Assembly (NCBI GenBank): GCA_946478865.1
Contig: CAMLDO010000009.1
Coordinates: 1-64,000, forward strand
DNA: 64,000 nucleotides
From: an uncultured Methylobacillus sp.
GTDB lineage: Bacteria; Pseudomonadota; Gammaproteobacteria; Burkholderiales; Methylophilaceae
Direction of reading: 5' to 3'
The notes beneath the pieces are model-generated. The model saw nothing but the letters and a program-made list of their open reading frames with translations, ran no database searches and was not told the origin of the DNA. Position numbers and translations under genes: made by a program. Of the stretch, positions 17,087-27,548 are shown one piece after another (positions within the stretch are counted from its first letter, which is position 1; every line of letters starts with the position of its first letter).

Positions 17087-17691
17087 TACTTGCGCTCGCC
17101 CTGAATGAGTTCCACCAGCTTGACCGCTTCCTGCTCCATCTCCACGATGAGGCCGTCCACCTTGGCGCGGAAATGGCGATAGAAGATCATGCTGGGCACA
17201 GCCACGATGATACCCATGGCGGTGTTATACAAGGCCACGGAGATGCCGCGCGCGAACTGGGCAACGTCATGGCCGGTCGCCGTGAAGGCGCCGAACAGTT
17301 CCACCATCCCGATCACGGTACCGAGCAGGCCAAGCAGAGGAGACACGGCAGCAATGGTGCCGAGGGTCGTCATGTAGCGTTCCAGATCGTGCGCCACGGC
17401 GCGGCCGGATTCCTCGATGGATTCCTTCATGACTTCGCGCGAATTGCCGATGTTGCAAATGGCTGCGGCAAAGATGCGGCCCAGCGGGGAATGGTGTTCG
17501 AGACGGGAACAGGTCTCCTTGGTCACGCCGCCCTGCTTCAGGGCCTGCTGCACTTCAGGGAGCAGGTTTTTGGGAGCAATCTTGTCGGAACGCAGAACAA
17601 CGAAACGTTCGATGATGATGGCCAGCGAAACGACCGAGGCGAAAATCAGCGGCCAAATGGGCCAGCCCGCAGCCTGAATGATACTCCACAC
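17086..17691 (-). CDS. exbB: MotA/TolQ/ExbB proton channel family protein
   Basis: 201 aa with three membrane helices: one near the N-terminus (WPIWPLIFASVVSLAIII) and two in the C-terminal half (TTLGTIAAVSPLLGLLGTVIGMVELF and the VALYNTAMGIIVAVPSMIFY region), matching the ExbB/TolQ core. It forms the stator channel with the ExbD-like protein. The start is GTG at 17691, supported by AAGGAA about 7 nt upstream and the absence of a better ATG. It is 36 bp from comEC. Confidence 0.9.
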   Translation of the reverse strand: MWSIIQAAGWPIWPLIFASVVSLAIIIERFVVLRSDKIAPKNLLPEVQQALKQGGVTKETCSRLEHHSPLGRIFAAAICNIGNSREVMKESIEESGRAVAHDLERYMTTLGTIAAVSPLLGLLGTVIGMVELFGAFTATGHDVAQFARGISVALYNTAMGIIVAVPSMIFYRHFRAKVDGLIVEMEQEAVKLVELIQGERK

Positions 17692-17727
17692 GATGGCTTT
17701 CCTTGTTCTTCAAAAATTCGCGCTACT

Positions 17728-20103
17728 TTATCCTGCGGGGCTGTTTTCATCAACCCCGACCGGGCTTTCATGCCAGTAGCGCGGCGCAATCCGGCGCCAG
17801 CGTGCCGCCTCGATCCCCTCCTCGCTGCGGAAGTCGAACATCACCGCCCCATCGCGATCGCTCCGGTACAAGCCGCTGCCTACGGCCCGATACCTGTCGA
17901 CCACCTCCTGCTTGGGATGGCCGAACCGGTTGCGATAGCCGACGGTAAACACGGCGGCGGCCGGGTGGACCTTTTCCACAAATTCCACCGTCGACGAGGT
18001 CTTGCTGCCGTGATGCGGCACCAGCAGTACATCCGCCTTGAGGCTCTCCCCGTCGCGCTCCGCGAGCTCCGCTTCCGACAGTCGCTCGATATCGCCAGCC
18101 ATGAGCACACTGCCATAGGGGCTGGTCGCTTTCAGCACACAGCTGAGGTCGTTATCCTTCACCTCCGTCGTGTAGCTCTCCGGAGCGGGATGCAACACCT
18201 CGAAATGCACGCCATCCCACGTCCAGCTCTGCCCGGCAAAACAGTGAATATCCCGCCGTGCATGACCATGCAGCGCGTGCCCTTCCGGCAGTGGCGACGC
18301 CATCCATCCGACCGGCATGCTTTTCAATATCGACAAGGCGCCACCGGCATGATCCAGATCATCGTGCGACACCATCATTCCGTCCAGCCGCCGTATTCCC
18401 TCGCCGCGCAAAAAAGGGACGATGATGCGGTTGCCGCTATCGGCCTCCGCGGAATATTTCGGCCCGGTATCGTACAGCAGCGCATGATGCGCGGTACGCA
18501 ACAGCACGGCTGTGCCTTGTCCGACATCCAGTGCCGTTAGCTGCAATTCGCCCGGAGCCGGTGGCGCCGGCAGCAACAGGAACATCGGGGCTAGCGCGGC
18601 TGCACCTGCCCAGCGCAAGGGAAATCCGCGCGGCAGCAGTAGCCAGATCACTCCCAAAATAGCTGCGCAGATGGTCCATGCAGGCGGCGCATGCTGCTGC
18701 CAGACGGCTTGCGGCCAATCGGCGGCAAGCTGCAGCATTCGCATGCATCCGTCCATGACGGCATGCGCGAGATGCAGGATCGCATCCACCGGAGTCACCG
18801 CGCCCAGCAGCGCCAACGGCGTCACCACCAGACTGACAAGCGGAATCGCAATCGCGTTCGCCAGCGGAGAAATAACGGATACCTGCTGGAACAGTGCAAG
18901 CAACAACGGCGTCAACCCGAGCGCAATGACCCATTGCGCCCGAAGCGAGGCTTTGAACCAGCCTTCCTGCCGCAAGTGATGACTGCCCGCATACACCAGC
19001 AGAGCTACCGCTCCGAACGACAGCCAGAAACCCGGGGCAATGACGGCCCATGGATCCAGCAGGACGACCACGAGCAAAGCCCAGCTGAGAGCCAGCGACA
19101 TCGAGGCTGCCCGCCCCCACCACAATGCGGCAGCCAATACAGCCAACATGTAGACCGTGCGCTGGGTCGGCACCGAGAACCCGGCCAGCAAGGCATACGC
19201 CAGCGCCACGCTCAAGCCGGCTACTGTCGCCGCTTTTCGTGCAGGGAGCCGCAGCACCAACCTTTCGTTCCGGCGCCATAGTCCTTGAACCACAAGGAAA
19301 GCCAGCCCGGCCACCATGGTGATATGCAGGCCCGAAATCGATACCAGATGAATGACACCGGTCTTGCGGAACGTCTCCCAGTCGGCATCGGAGATCGCAT
19401 CGTCATCCCCGATCGCTAGAGCCAGCAATATTCCGGCATACGGCGCATCGCCCAACACCGACCGGAAGCGTTCGCGTATCGACTCGCGCACCCGCTCGAT
19501 CAGATAAGCCGGATGCCAGACCAATGGCGAGAGCCGCGCATTATCCGGATGTTTGCGGATATATCCGGTCGCCCGGATATCGCGCTCCAGCGCCCACACT
19601 TCGAAATCGAACCCATGCGGGTTGTAGGTTCCGTGCGGCCGTTTAAGACGGACAGTAAGGCGCCAGCGCTCGCCGGGGCGAAATTCGTTTTTGACCTGCT
19701 GCGACAGCGGATCGCGGAAGCCTGCGGAATAGCGGGCGATGGATATCCGCGACGGGATGCTTGCCCCTTCGGTTTCAACCTTCTCGACATCGAACAGGAA
19801 GCGCTCGCCCCGCTCTTGCGACTGCGGCAGCGAAGCCACCACGCCCATCACGCGAACGTCCCGTCCTTCCCATATTGGAGGCAAGGTATCGGCGAGCCGC
19901 AGTTGCGCGAAAGCTGCCGCCCACAGGAAACCCGCGAGTATGCATCCCAGCAGCATGGAGAACCGGAACAGCAGCGCATGCCGACGCAGCAGCCACGGCA
20001 AGAGGAACGGAAGAGGCGCGGCGAACCAGCCCGTTCCGGGCAACGCCGCCTGTTGTTGCAGCAGCCATACCCCGAACACGAACGCGAGTATGCCGCTCCG
20101 CAT
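17728..20103 (-). CDS. comEC: DNA internalization competence protein ComEC/Rec2
   Basis: About 791 aa with an N-terminal DUF4131 region with membrane helices, a central multi-helix Competence domain (LVSISGLHITMVAGLAF motif) and a C-terminal metallo-beta-lactamase-like domain with VSHDDLDHAGG and VPHHGSKTS. ComEC forms the inner-membrane channel for single-stranded DNA in natural transformation. I prefer the ATG at 20103; a TTG at 20112 overlapping lolD would add three residues. Together with the type IV pilus genes elsewhere in the window it suggests transformation capability. Confidence 0.92.
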   Translation of the reverse strand: MRSGILAFVFGVWLLQQQAALPGTGWFAAPLPFLLPWLLRRHALLFRFSMLLGCILAGFLWAAAFAQLRLADTLPPIWEGRDVRVMGVVASLPQSQERGERFLFDVEKVETEGASIPSRISIARYSAGFRDPLSQQVKNEFRPGERWRLTVRLKRPHGTYNPHGFDFEVWALERDIRATGYIRKHPDNARLSPLVWHPAYLIERVRESIRERFRSVLGDAPYAGILLALAIGDDDAISDADWETFRKTGVIHLVSISGLHITMVAGLAFLVVQGLWRRNERLVLRLPARKAATVAGLSVALAYALLAGFSVPTQRTVYMLAVLAAALWWGRAASMSLALSWALLVVVLLDPWAVIAPGFWLSFGAVALLVYAGSHHLRQEGWFKASLRAQWVIALGLTPLLLALFQQVSVISPLANAIAIPLVSLVVTPLALLGAVTPVDAILHLAHAVMDGCMRMLQLAADWPQAVWQQHAPPAWTICAAILGVIWLLLPRGFPLRWAGAAALAPMFLLLPAPPAPGELQLTALDVGQGTAVLLRTAHHALLYDTGPKYSAEADSGNRIIVPFLRGEGIRRLDGMMVSHDDLDHAGGALSILKSMPVGWMASPLPEGHALHGHARRDIHCFAGQSWTWDGVHFEVLHPAPESYTTEVKDNDLSCVLKATSPYGSVLMAGDIERLSEAELAERDGESLKADVLLVPHHGSKTSSTVEFVEKVHPAAAVFTVGYRNRFGHPKQEVVDRYRAVGSGLYRSDRDGAVMFDFRSEEGIEAARWRRIAPRYWHESPVGVDENSPAG

Positions 20104-20108
20104 GGAGA

Positions 20109-20783
20109 TCAATCGTTAAGCAGACGGCCGTCCTGCAGGCGCAGCACGCGACCCATGCGATGCGCGAGTTCCAGGTCGTGCGTCACCACGACGAGACTGG
20201 TGCCAAAATCACGATTGAGCTCCAGCATGAGGTCGAAAACGCTGTCTGCGGTATGGCGATCCAGGTTGCCGGTGGGCTCATCGGCAAGTACGCATTGCGG
20301 ACCCGTAACAAGCGCTCGTGCCACTGCGGCGCGCTGGCGCTCGCCACCCGAAAGCTCGCCCGGCATGTGCTGCATGCGCTTGCTCAAGCCCACGCGCTCA
20401 AGCACGGCCGCCGCCTTTTCCAGCGCCTCTGCGCGCGCAATGCGGCGAATCAGCAGCGGCATCGCCACGTTTTCCAGCGCGGTGAATTCTGGCAACAGGT
20501 GATGGAACTGGTAGATGAAGCCGAGCGAGTGGTTGCGCAACTCTCCGCGCCTGGCTTCGCTGAGACCTGCCAGGTCTTGGCCTAGAAGATCGACTTCGCC
20601 TTGCGACGGCGTATCGAGTCCGCCCAGGAGATGCAGCAACGTGCTCTTGCCGGAACCAGACGCGCCGACGATGGCGACCTGCTCTCCCTTGCCGATCGCG
20701 AGATCGATGCCGTTGAGCACGGCCACATCGAGACCGGTATAGATTTTGTGCAGGCTGCGGCAGGCAATCACGATGTCACTCAT
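20109..20783 (-). CDS. lolD: lipoprotein-releasing ABC transporter ATP-binding protein LolD
   Basis: 224 aa, a stand-alone ABC ATPase with Walker [12 protein letters not shown], signature [15 protein letters not shown] and Walker [13 protein letters not shown]. LolD powers extraction of outer-membrane lipoproteins from the inner membrane. The start lies inside the 3' end of lolC (8-bp overlap), indicating coupled translation of the complex. MacB-like ATPases are the alternative family, but the adjacent LolC/E permease settles it. Confidence 0.93.
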   Translation of the reverse strand: MSDIVIACRSLHKIYTGLDVAVLNGIDLAIGKGEQVAIVGASGSGKSTLLHLLGGLDTPSQGEVDLLGQDLAGLSEARRGELRNHSLGFIYQFHHLLPEFTALENVAMPLLIRRIARAEALEKAAAVLERVGLSKRMQHMPGELSGGERQRAAVARALVTGPQCVLADEPTGNLDRHTADSVFDLMLELNRDFGTSLVVVTHDLELAHRMGRVLRLQDGRLLND

Positions 20784-22029
20784 AGCGCAGCGCCTCCGCC
20801 GGATTGGTTCTGGCCGCGCGCCAGCTTGGGTAGAGCGTCGCGAGCAGGCTGAGTACGAGCGACACCGAGGTGATCACGGTTACGTCCGCCCATTGCAGTT
20901 CGGAGGGCAAATCGCTGATGTAGTACACGTCCTTGGCGAGGAACTGGATGCCGAACACGTGCTCGATAAACGGCACCACTGTTTCGATGTTCAACGCCAG
21001 CAGCACACCCCCGACCACGCCCATCAAGGTACCGATCACGCCGATCAGCGCGCCCTGCACAATAAAAATCTGCATGATGCTGCGCGGGCTCGCACCCAGC
21101 GTACGCAAAATCGCGATATCGGCGCGCTTGTCTGTCACCGCCATCACCAGCGTGGACACGATATTGAACGCCGCGACGGCCACGATCAGCGTGAGAATTA
21201 CGAACATCACGCGCTTCTCCATCTGCACTGCACGGAAAAAGTTGGCGTGCTGCTGCGTCCAGTCAGTGATGTAGTAGCCATTTTCCTGGCCGAGTTGCTG
21301 CGTCAACTGCTGCGCCACCAGCGGTGCGCGGTCCAGATCAGCGAGTTTGAGACGCAGGCCGGACACCTTGTCGCCCATGCGGTAAAGCGTTGCGGCATCG
21401 GCAAGGTGGATCAGCGCAAGCGCGGAGTCGTATTCGTACATCCCCACCTGGAAAATGCCGACTACTTTGAACTGCTTGAGGCGCGGCACCATGCCGGTGG
21501 GCGTGAGTTGCCCCTGCGGCGCCATGACCACGACCTTGTCGCCGACTCCCACCCCGAGTGCCAACGCGAGATCCGCACCGAGCACGATGCCGAAGCCGCC
21601 CGGCTTCAATGCGTCGAAGCTGCCTGCGCGTATGTGCTGGCCGATCTCTGCAACCTTGTCTTCTTCCGCGGGGATCACGCCGCGCACGATGGTACCCTGC
21701 ACCGCTTGCCCAAAAGACAGCATGCCCTGCGCCATGATGTAGGGCGCGCTGGCCTGCACCTCCTTGTGATTGCGCACCGCTCCCGCGACGCTTTGCCAGT
21801 CGCCCAACTGGTTGTTGGGCCCGGTAATCTGCAGATGCGATGCCACGCCCAGGATGCGCGAGCGCAGTTCGTGCTGGAAACCGTTCATCACCGACAACAC
21901 GACAATGAGCGCCGCCACACCGAGCGCGATGCCGACCATGCTGGTCATGGAGATGAACGAAATGAAATGATTGCGGCGTTTGGCGCGGGTATAGCGCAGG
22001 CCGACAAAGAGTTCGAAGGGTAACGACAT
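20776..22029 (-). CDS. lolC: lipoprotein-releasing ABC transporter permease LolC/LolE
   Basis: 417 aa with an N-terminal helix ([22 protein letters not shown]), a large periplasmic MacB-like domain, and three C-terminal membrane helices in an FtsX domain. The motif near the first helix and the overall length are those of LolC/LolE. There is only one permease gene here, so the transporter may be a homodimer or its partner lies elsewhere. It is the first gene of the long minus-strand envelope unit and divergent from ribE, with a 50-bp gap. Confidence 0.9.
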   Translation of the reverse strand: MSLPFELFVGLRYTRAKRRNHFISFISMTSMVGIALGVAALIVVLSVMNGFQHELRSRILGVASHLQITGPNNQLGDWQSVAGAVRNHKEVQASAPYIMAQGMLSFGQAVQGTIVRGVIPAEEDKVAEIGQHIRAGSFDALKPGGFGIVLGADLALALGVGVGDKVVVMAPQGQLTPTGMVPRLKQFKVVGIFQVGMYEYDSALALIHLADAATLYRMGDKVSGLRLKLADLDRAPLVAQQLTQQLGQENGYYITDWTQQHANFFRAVQMEKRVMFVILTLIVAVAAFNIVSTLVMAVTDKRADIAILRTLGASPRSIMQIFIVQGALIGVIGTLMGVVGGVLLALNIETVVPFIEHVFGIQFLAKDVYYISDLPSELQWADVTVITSVSLVLSLLATLYPSWRAARTNPAEALRYE

Positions 22030-22079
22030 GGGGTGGAATTCTAGCAGGGTTGACCGCGCGATCTGTTAAAATCGCGGCC

Positions 22080-22685
22080 ATGTTTACCGGAATCATACAG
22101 GCCGTCGGCCAAATCGAACGCGTCACGCCCGTGGGCGAGGATGCACGTCTTCACATCCAGGTCGGCGGACTCGACATGAGCGACGTCGCGCAAGGCGACA
22201 GCATTGCCGTCAACGGCGTATGCCTCACCGTCGTGGAGTTCGACCACGAGTCCTTCAATGTGCATGTCTCCAGGGAAACCCTGTCCTGCACCATCGGGCT
22301 CGATACGCCGAGGGCGGCCAATCTCGAGAAAGCGCTGCGACTCGCGGACCGTCTCGGCGGCCACCTCGTCAGCGGGCACGTGGACGGCGTGGGCCAAGTA
22401 GTCAAGTTCGAGGCCGTCGGCGACTGTATGCAGCTTGTGATCCGCGCACCGCATGCGATCTCGCGCTATATCGCGGTCAAGGGGTCTATCGCGGTAGACG
22501 GGGTCAGCCTCACCGTGAATAGCGTGGAAGGCGACGTTTTCAGCATCAACCTGATTCCGCACACACTGGAGATGACCACGCTCAAGTTCCTGGGCGTGGG
22601 CAGCCGTGTCAATCTGGAAATCGACCCGATCGCCCGCTACGTCGAACGCATGGCGCAGTGGAACAACGAGCCCGAATCCGCATGA
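22080..22685 (+). CDS. ribE: riboflavin synthase alpha subunit
   Basis: 201 aa with the tandem lumazine-binding repeats typical of the trimeric riboflavin synthase (start [10 protein letters not shown], second repeat opening near [10 protein letters not shown]). It dismutates two 6,7-dimethyl-8-ribityllumazine molecules to riboflavin. The conserved MFTGII start at 22080 is preferred over a longer frame. Its stop overlaps the next gene as ATGA. I see no FMN riboswitch in the 50-bp gap upstream. Confidence 0.95.
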   Translation: MFTGIIQAVGQIERVTPVGEDARLHIQVGGLDMSDVAQGDSIAVNGVCLTVVEFDHESFNVHVSRETLSCTIGLDTPRAANLEKALRLADRLGGHLVSGHVDGVGQVVKFEAVGDCMQLVIRAPHAISRYIAVKGSIAVDGVSLTVNSVEGDVFSINLIPHTLEMTTLKFLGVGSRVNLEIDPIARYVERMAQWNNEPESA

Positions 22686-23767
22686 TCAGCCCAATCGAGG
22701 ACATCATCGAGGACATCCGCCTCGGCCGCATGGTCGTGCTCGTGGATGAGGAAGATCGCGAAAACGAGGGCGATCTGGTGCTGGCCGCGCAATTCGTCAC
22801 GGCCGAGCACATCAATTTCATGGCCAAACATGGGCGCGGACTCATCTGCCTCACGCTGACCGAAGACCGCTGCCACCAGCTCAACCTGCCGCTCATGGTG
22901 CGCCAGAACGGCTCGGGGCTCGGCACCAACTTCACCGTCTCGATTGAAGCAGCCATCGGCGTCACTACCGGCATTTCCGCCGCCGACCGTGCGCGCACCA
23001 TCCAGGCAGCCGTCGCGAAAAACGCCACTCCGGAAGACATCGTCAGCCCTGGTCACATCTTCCCGCTCATGGCGCAGAACGGTGGCGTGCTTTCCCGCGC
23101 GGGCCACACCGAAGCCGGCTGTGACCTCGCCGCTCTGGCCGGCTTGATGCCCGCAGGCGTGATCTGCGAAATCCTCAAGGACGACGGCACCATGGCGCGC
23201 CTGCCGGATCTCATGGAATTCGCCGACGAGCACGGTCTCAAGATCGGCACGATCGCCGACCTGATCCACTACCGCAGCCAGAACGAGCGCCTCATCGAGC
23301 GCGCCGCGGAACGCACGATAGAAACGCCATACGGCCCGATGCGCCTCGTCGCCTACTCGGACAAAACCGCGAACGAAACGCATCTAGCCCTGCTCAAAGG
23401 GGAACCGGATGCAGACAAGGAAGTGCTGGTGCGCGTGCACGAGCCGCTCTCCATCTTCGACCTGCTGGACAGCAACAGCCATAGCCACTCGTGGAACCTG
23501 CTGGATGCGATGCAGGAAATTCAGAAATCCGAATGCGGCGTCATGGTGCTGTTGCGCCGCAACGAAAACGGGCAGCAGCTGATAGACCGCATCCGGCTGG
23601 CCGACGAACCGGTACGCTTCCGCCAGGATCTACGCGATTACGGCATCGGTTCGCAAATCCTGCGCGATCTGGGTGTACGCAAGATGCGGCTCATGGCCGT
23701 GCCGCGCAAGATGCCGAGCATGGCCGGCTTCGAGCTCGAAGTCGTCGGCTACCTGGAACCCAATTGA
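22682..23767 (+). CDS. ribBX: 3,4-dihydroxy-2-butanone-4-phosphate synthase with degenerate GTP cyclohydrolase II domain (RibBX type)
   Basis: 361 aa. Residues 1-200 hold an intact DHBP synthase ([12 protein letters not shown], then [10 protein letters not shown]), which makes the four-carbon unit for riboflavin. Residues 205-361 align with GTP cyclohydrolase II, but the zinc motif GDxxGSxxCDCG is replaced by a sequence without cysteines ([21 protein letters not shown], about 255-275). Hybrid proteins of this kind, RibBX, are known in proteobacteria and lack the cyclohydrolase activity. A separate RibA must then exist elsewhere. It is coupled to ribE by ATGA. Confidence 0.9.
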   Translation: MISPIEDIIEDIRLGRMVVLVDEEDRENEGDLVLAAQFVTAEHINFMAKHGRGLICLTLTEDRCHQLNLPLMVRQNGSGLGTNFTVSIEAAIGVTTGISAADRARTIQAAVAKNATPEDIVSPGHIFPLMAQNGGVLSRAGHTEAGCDLAALAGLMPAGVICEILKDDGTMARLPDLMEFADEHGLKIGTIADLIHYRSQNERLIERAAERTIETPYGPMRLVAYSDKTANETHLALLKGEPDADKEVLVRVHEPLSIFDLLDSNSHSHSWNLLDAMQEIQKSECGVMVLLRRNENGQQLIDRIRLADEPVRFRQDLRDYGIGSQILRDLGVRKMRLMAVPRKMPSMAGFELEVVGYLEPN

Positions 23768-23791
23768 GCGCTATTGTGCGATAATCGACTC

Positions 23792-24352
23792 GTGGAAAAC
23801 GTCAATCTCACCGGCCACTTCCTCATCGCCATGCCCGCCATGGCCGATCCCTATTTTGCTAAATCCGTTACTTTCGTCTGCGAGCACAACGACCAAGGCG
23901 CGATGGGGATCGTCATCAACCGCCCCATCGAAATGAACCTGCACGAGCTCTTTCAGCAGATCGAACTCGACGTGCAGGACGAGCAGCGCGCACAGGAAAC
24001 CGTCTATTTCGGCGGTCCCGTGCATGTGGACCGTGGTTTCGTGCTACACCAGCCGGTCGGCCACTGGCAATCTTCGCTCGTGATCAACGGCGATACCGCG
24101 CTGACTACCTCCAAGGACATCCTGGAAGCGACCGCCACCGGCAACGGACCGCAGAAATTGCTGGTCACGCTTGGTTATGCCGGCTGGGCCGCAGGCCAGC
24201 TGGAGCAGGAAATTGCCCAAAACGCCTGGCTCACCGTGCCGGCTGAAAATTCGGTGATTTTCGACCTCCCCAGCGAGCAGAAGCTCAATGCCGCGATGAA
24301 CCTGCTGGGGCTCGATTTCGCGCGTCTTTCCGACGACGCGGGGCACGCCTGA
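23792..24352 (+). CDS. YqgE/AlgH family protein (UPF0301)
   Basis: 186 aa with the conserved opening [17 protein letters not shown] and the [10 protein letters not shown] core of the AlgH/YqgE family. AlgH has been linked to alginate regulation in Pseudomonas, but the biochemical role is unknown. The start is probably GTG at 23792, giving MENVNLTG as in relatives; an earlier TTG at 23774 lacks support. The stop shares a base with the ruvX ATG. Pairing with ruvX is widespread in beta- and gammaproteobacteria. Confidence 0.88.
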   Translation: MENVNLTGHFLIAMPAMADPYFAKSVTFVCEHNDQGAMGIVINRPIEMNLHELFQQIELDVQDEQRAQETVYFGGPVHVDRGFVLHQPVGHWQSSLVINGDTALTTSKDILEATATGNGPQKLLVTLGYAGWAAGQLEQEIAQNAWLTVPAENSVIFDLPSEQKLNAAMNLLGLDFARLSDDAGHA

Positions 24353-24819
24353 TGCACGCGGCCGTGTCTGCCGAAATCCCATCCAAGACACCTCAGGCAA
24401 TCGGCACACTACTCGGTTTTGATTTCGGCGAACGACGCATCGGCGTCGCTGTTGGCGATACCCTAGTCGGTATCGCGCACCCATTGCAGACCATAGACGC
24501 TGAAAGCAATGACATCCGCTTCGCCGCTATCGGTCAACTCATCGCGGAATGGAAACCGGTCCGCCTGGTCGTCGGTTTGCCCAGCCATCTGGACGGCACC
24601 GAACACGAACTGACGCATCTGGCCCGCAAGTTCGCGCGCCGGCTGGAAGGCCGCTTTAATCTGCCGGTTACGCTCGTGGACGAACGCCTGAGCTCGGCCG
24701 AGGCGAGCCAGAACCTCAGGCAGGCCGGCATCGGCGGACGCAAGCAGAAACCCATGCTGGATCAGGTGGCGGCCCAGCTCATTCTTCAACACTATCTGGA
24801 TCATCATGCAACTGCCTGA
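24352..24819 (+). CDS. ruvX: YqgF/RuvX RNase H-fold nuclease
   Basis: 155 aa with an RNase H-like fold: [15 protein letters not shown] carries the first catalytic Asp, [13 protein letters not shown] the second strand, and [12 protein letters not shown] the Glu/Asp segment. The family is known as putative Holliday junction resolvase (RuvX) and is involved in pre-16S rRNA 5'-end processing in E. coli. It overlaps yqgE by one base and pyrR by 14 bp. Confidence 0.92.
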   Translation: MHAAVSAEIPSKTPQAIGTLLGFDFGERRIGVAVGDTLVGIAHPLQTIDAESNDIRFAAIGQLIAEWKPVRLVVGLPSHLDGTEHELTHLARKFARRLEGRFNLPVTLVDERLSSAEASQNLRQAGIGGRKQKPMLDQVAAQLILQHYLDHHATA

Positions 24820-25306
24820 CGCAGAACAACTGGTCTCCGCACTTGCGGACAAGGTTCGGCAACTCGCCGCGCAGGAAGCCATCGCATTGGTCGGCATTCA
24901 CAGCGGCGGCGCCTGGCTTGCGGAACGCCTGCATGCCGTACTTGGCGACGAAATTCCTTTCGGCACGCTGGATATCTCCTTCTACCGCGATGACTTCGAG
25001 CAGCGCGGCCTGCACCCGCAAGTGAAACCCTCGCACATTCCGTTCGACGTGGAAGGCCAGCATATCGTCCTTATCGACGATGTGCTCTACACCGGCCGCA
25101 CCATACGAGGTGCGATGAACGAATTGTTCGACTACGGCCGCCCGGCCAAGATCACGCTGGCGGTACTGGTCGACCGCGGCGGACGCGAGATGCCGGTCGA
25201 AGCGCAGATCGTGGGTACCCGCATCGAGCTGTCACCACAGCAAAGTCTGGAACTGCTGCGCGACACAGCCGGAAAGTTCTCCTTCAAGCTGCACGAGAAT
25301 CCATAA
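24806..25306 (+). CDS. pyrR: PyrR bifunctional pyrimidine regulator / uracil phosphoribosyltransferase
   Basis: 166 aa. The PRPP-binding motif [17 protein letters not shown] and the preceding DISFYRDDF stretch identify PyrR. In Bacillus PyrR controls pyr mRNA attenuation; in proteobacteria its regulatory role is less clear. I find no attenuator-like structure between it and pyrB, which starts 2 bp after the stop. Its start overlaps ruvX. Confidence 0.92.
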   Translation: MQLPDAEQLVSALADKVRQLAAQEAIALVGIHSGGAWLAERLHAVLGDEIPFGTLDISFYRDDFEQRGLHPQVKPSHIPFDVEGQHIVLIDDVLYTGRTIRGAMNELFDYGRPAKITLAVLVDRGGREMPVEAQIVGTRIELSPQQSLELLRDTAGKFSFKLHENP

Positions 25307-25308
25307 AT

Positions 25309-26265
25309 ATGCCCCAGAACCCGCAACTCAATAAAAACGGCGAACTGCAGCACCTGTTATCCATAGAAGGCTTGTCCAAGGACATCCTCCGGCACATTCT
25401 AGACACTGCCGAATCCTTTACCGGCGTGTCCGAGCGCGAGGTCAAGAAAGTCCCGCTGCTGCGCGGCAAGACCGTGTGCAACATCTTCTTCGAGAACAGC
25501 ACGCGCACCCGTACCACCTTCGAGATCGCCGCCAAGCGGCTTTCGGCGGACGTGGTCAGCCTCAACGTAAGCAGTTCCTCGCAGTCCAAGGGCGAAACCA
25601 TCCTCGACACAGTGGACAACCTCACCGCGATGCACGCGGACATGTTCGTCGTGCGCCACTCGCAGTCCGGCGCGGCGCACTTCATCGCACGCCATGTCGC
25701 ACCGCATATCCATGTGATCAATGCCGGCGACGGCCGCCACTCGCACCCGACACAGGGCTTGCTGGACGTGTTCACGATCCGCCGCTACAAACCCGACATG
25801 CACAACCTGCGCGTCGCCATCGTCGGCGACCTGCTGCATTCGCGCGTCGCCCGCTCCGAAATCCATGCGCTCACCACGCTGGGCGTGCCGGAAGTGCGCG
25901 TGATCGCGCCCAAGACTCTGCTGCCCGAGAACGTGGATCGCCTGGGCGTACAGGTCTACCACGACATGAAGCAGGGGCTCAAGGATGTGGACGTAGTGAT
26001 GATGCTGCGCCTGCAGAACGAGCGCATGAACGGTGCCCTGCTCTCCTCCGCCCAGGAATACTTCAAGTGCTACGGCCTTACGCCGGAAAAGCTCGCGCTG
26101 GCGAAACCGGACGCGATCGTGATGCACCCCGGCCCCATGAACCGCGGCGTGGAAATCGATTCCGCGGTCGCCGACGGCGCGCAATCCGTGATTCTTCCCC
26201 AGGTCACCTACGGCATCGCCGTACGCATGGCAGTGATGAGCATATTGGCGGGAAACACCGAATGA
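25309..26265 (+). CDS. pyrB: aspartate carbamoyltransferase catalytic subunit
   Basis: 318 aa. The carbamoyl-phosphate motif [12 protein letters not shown] is at about residues 62-73, HPTQGLLD follows mid-protein, and the aspartate-domain segments [10 protein letters not shown] are present. It commits carbamoyl phosphate and aspartate to pyrimidine synthesis. There is no pyrI regulatory gene. The stop overlaps the PyrC' gene as ATGA, as expected for the dodecameric PyrB-PyrC' complex of pseudomonads and relatives. Confidence 0.95.
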   Translation: MPQNPQLNKNGELQHLLSIEGLSKDILRHILDTAESFTGVSEREVKKVPLLRGKTVCNIFFENSTRTRTTFEIAAKRLSADVVSLNVSSSSQSKGETILDTVDNLTAMHADMFVVRHSQSGAAHFIARHVAPHIHVINAGDGRHSHPTQGLLDVFTIRRYKPDMHNLRVAIVGDLLHSRVARSEIHALTTLGVPEVRVIAPKTLLPENVDRLGVQVYHDMKQGLKDVDVVMMLRLQNERMNGALLSSAQEYFKCYGLTPEKLALAKPDAIVMHPGPMNRGVEIDSAVADGAQSVILPQVTYGIAVRMAVMSILAGNTE

Positions 26266-27536
26266 AAATCCAGATCAAGAACGGTCGCCTGATCGACCCC
26301 AAGAATAACATCGACGCGGTCCAGGATGTCTTCATCGCCGCCGGCAAGATAGTCGCCATCGGCAACGCGCCCGCCGACTTCCACGCCAACCAGGTGCTGG
26401 ACGCGAGCGGACAGATTGTCTGTCCTGGCCTGGTCGATCTGTCCGCGCGCCTGCGCGAGCCCGGCTTCGAATACAAGGCCACGCTGGAGAGCGAACTCCG
26501 GGCCGCTGCAGCCGGTGGCATCACCAGCCTCGCCTGCCCGCCAGATACCGACCCGGTACTGGATGAGCCGGGACTGGTCGAGATGCTCAAGCACCGCGCC
26601 AAGCTGCTCAACATGGCGCACGTCTATCCGTTGGGCGCGCTCACGCGCCAGCTTGAGGGCAAGCACCTGACCGAGATGTACGAGCTCACCGAAGCCGGTT
26701 GCGTCGGCTTCTCGCACGCCACCGCACCGCTCACCGACACACAAGTCATGCGCCGCGCGATGCAGTATGCGAGCACCTTCGGCTACACCGTCTGGCTGCA
26801 TCCGGAAGACTTTTATCTCGCAAGAAACGGCGTCGCGCATGACGGCGAGGTCGCGGGCCGCCTCGGCCTGGTCGGCATTCCTGCCAGCGCCGAAACCATC
26901 GCGCTGGCGACCATACTCACGCTGGTGCAGGACACCGGCGCCCGCGTCCACGTCTGCCGCATCTCGACGCGCGAAGGCGTAGAGATGCTGCGCAATGCGC
27001 GCCGGCAAGGATTGCCCGTCAGCTGCGATATCGCGATTAATCATGTGCACCTCACCGAGCACGACATCGGTTTCTTCGATCCGCAATGCCACCTCAAGCC
27101 GCCACTGCGCACGCAGCGCGACCGTGACGCGCTGCGTGCGGGGCTGGCGGACGGCACGGTAACCGCCATCTGCTCCGACCATACCCCCGTGGACGACGAC
27201 GAAAAGCTCGCGCCTTTTGCGGAAAGCACACCGGGTGCGGCCGGCCTGGAACTGCTGCTGCCCCTCACGCTGAAATGGGCGGAGGAAACGGGGACTCCGC
27301 TGCTCTCCGCACTATCGCGCATCACCAGCGAACCCGCGGCCTTGCTCGGGATTGAAGCCGGACACCTGAGCATCGGTGCCGCCGCCGATGTGTGCGTGTT
27401 CGATCCGGAGCAATACTGGAAGGTGGAGCGTCAGTCGCTGCGCAGCCAAGGCAAGAACACTCCGTTCCTCGGCCTGGAACTCGCTGGCAAGGTGCGCGCC
27501 ACCATCGTGGCCGGCCATCTCGTGCATCAGGCCTGA
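26262..27536 (+). CDS. pyrC': non-catalytic dihydroorotase-like subunit PyrC'
   Basis: 424 aa with a full-length amidohydrolase fold. The metal-binding HxH of active dihydroorotases is replaced: the motif reads [10 protein letters not shown], with Ser61 and Arg63 where the histidines should be. The carboxylated-lysine position reads GCVGFS, and another His site is Cys (VHVCRIST). CSDHTP, with the late Asp, remains. This pattern is that of PyrC', an inactive structural partner of ATCase. A functional pyrC should be located elsewhere. The start at 26262 is fixed by overlap with pyrB. Confidence 0.9.
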   Translation: MKIQIKNGRLIDPKNNIDAVQDVFIAAGKIVAIGNAPADFHANQVLDASGQIVCPGLVDLSARLREPGFEYKATLESELRAAAAGGITSLACPPDTDPVLDEPGLVEMLKHRAKLLNMAHVYPLGALTRQLEGKHLTEMYELTEAGCVGFSHATAPLTDTQVMRRAMQYASTFGYTVWLHPEDFYLARNGVAHDGEVAGRLGLVGIPASAETIALATILTLVQDTGARVHVCRISTREGVEMLRNARRQGLPVSCDIAINHVHLTEHDIGFFDPQCHLKPPLRTQRDRDALRAGLADGTVTAICSDHTPVDDDEKLAPFAESTPGAAGLELLLPLTLKWAEETGTPLLSALSRITSEPAALLGIEAGHLSIGAAADVCVFDPEQYWKVERQSLRSQGKNTPFLGLELAGKVRATIVAGHLVHQA

Positions 27537-27548
27537 TCCGTATCGGCG

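Noticed and set aside
22030..22079. FMN riboswitch or strong promoter before ribE
   Set aside because: The gap is only 50 bp, too short for an RFN element, and TTGACC/TAAAAT are only 11 nt apart. A small GCGAT/ATCGC repeat is too weak to call.
24820..25310. PyrR-type attenuator in the pyr genes
   Set aside because: pyrR overlaps ruvX and is only 2 bp from pyrB, so there is no room for an antiterminator/terminator structure.
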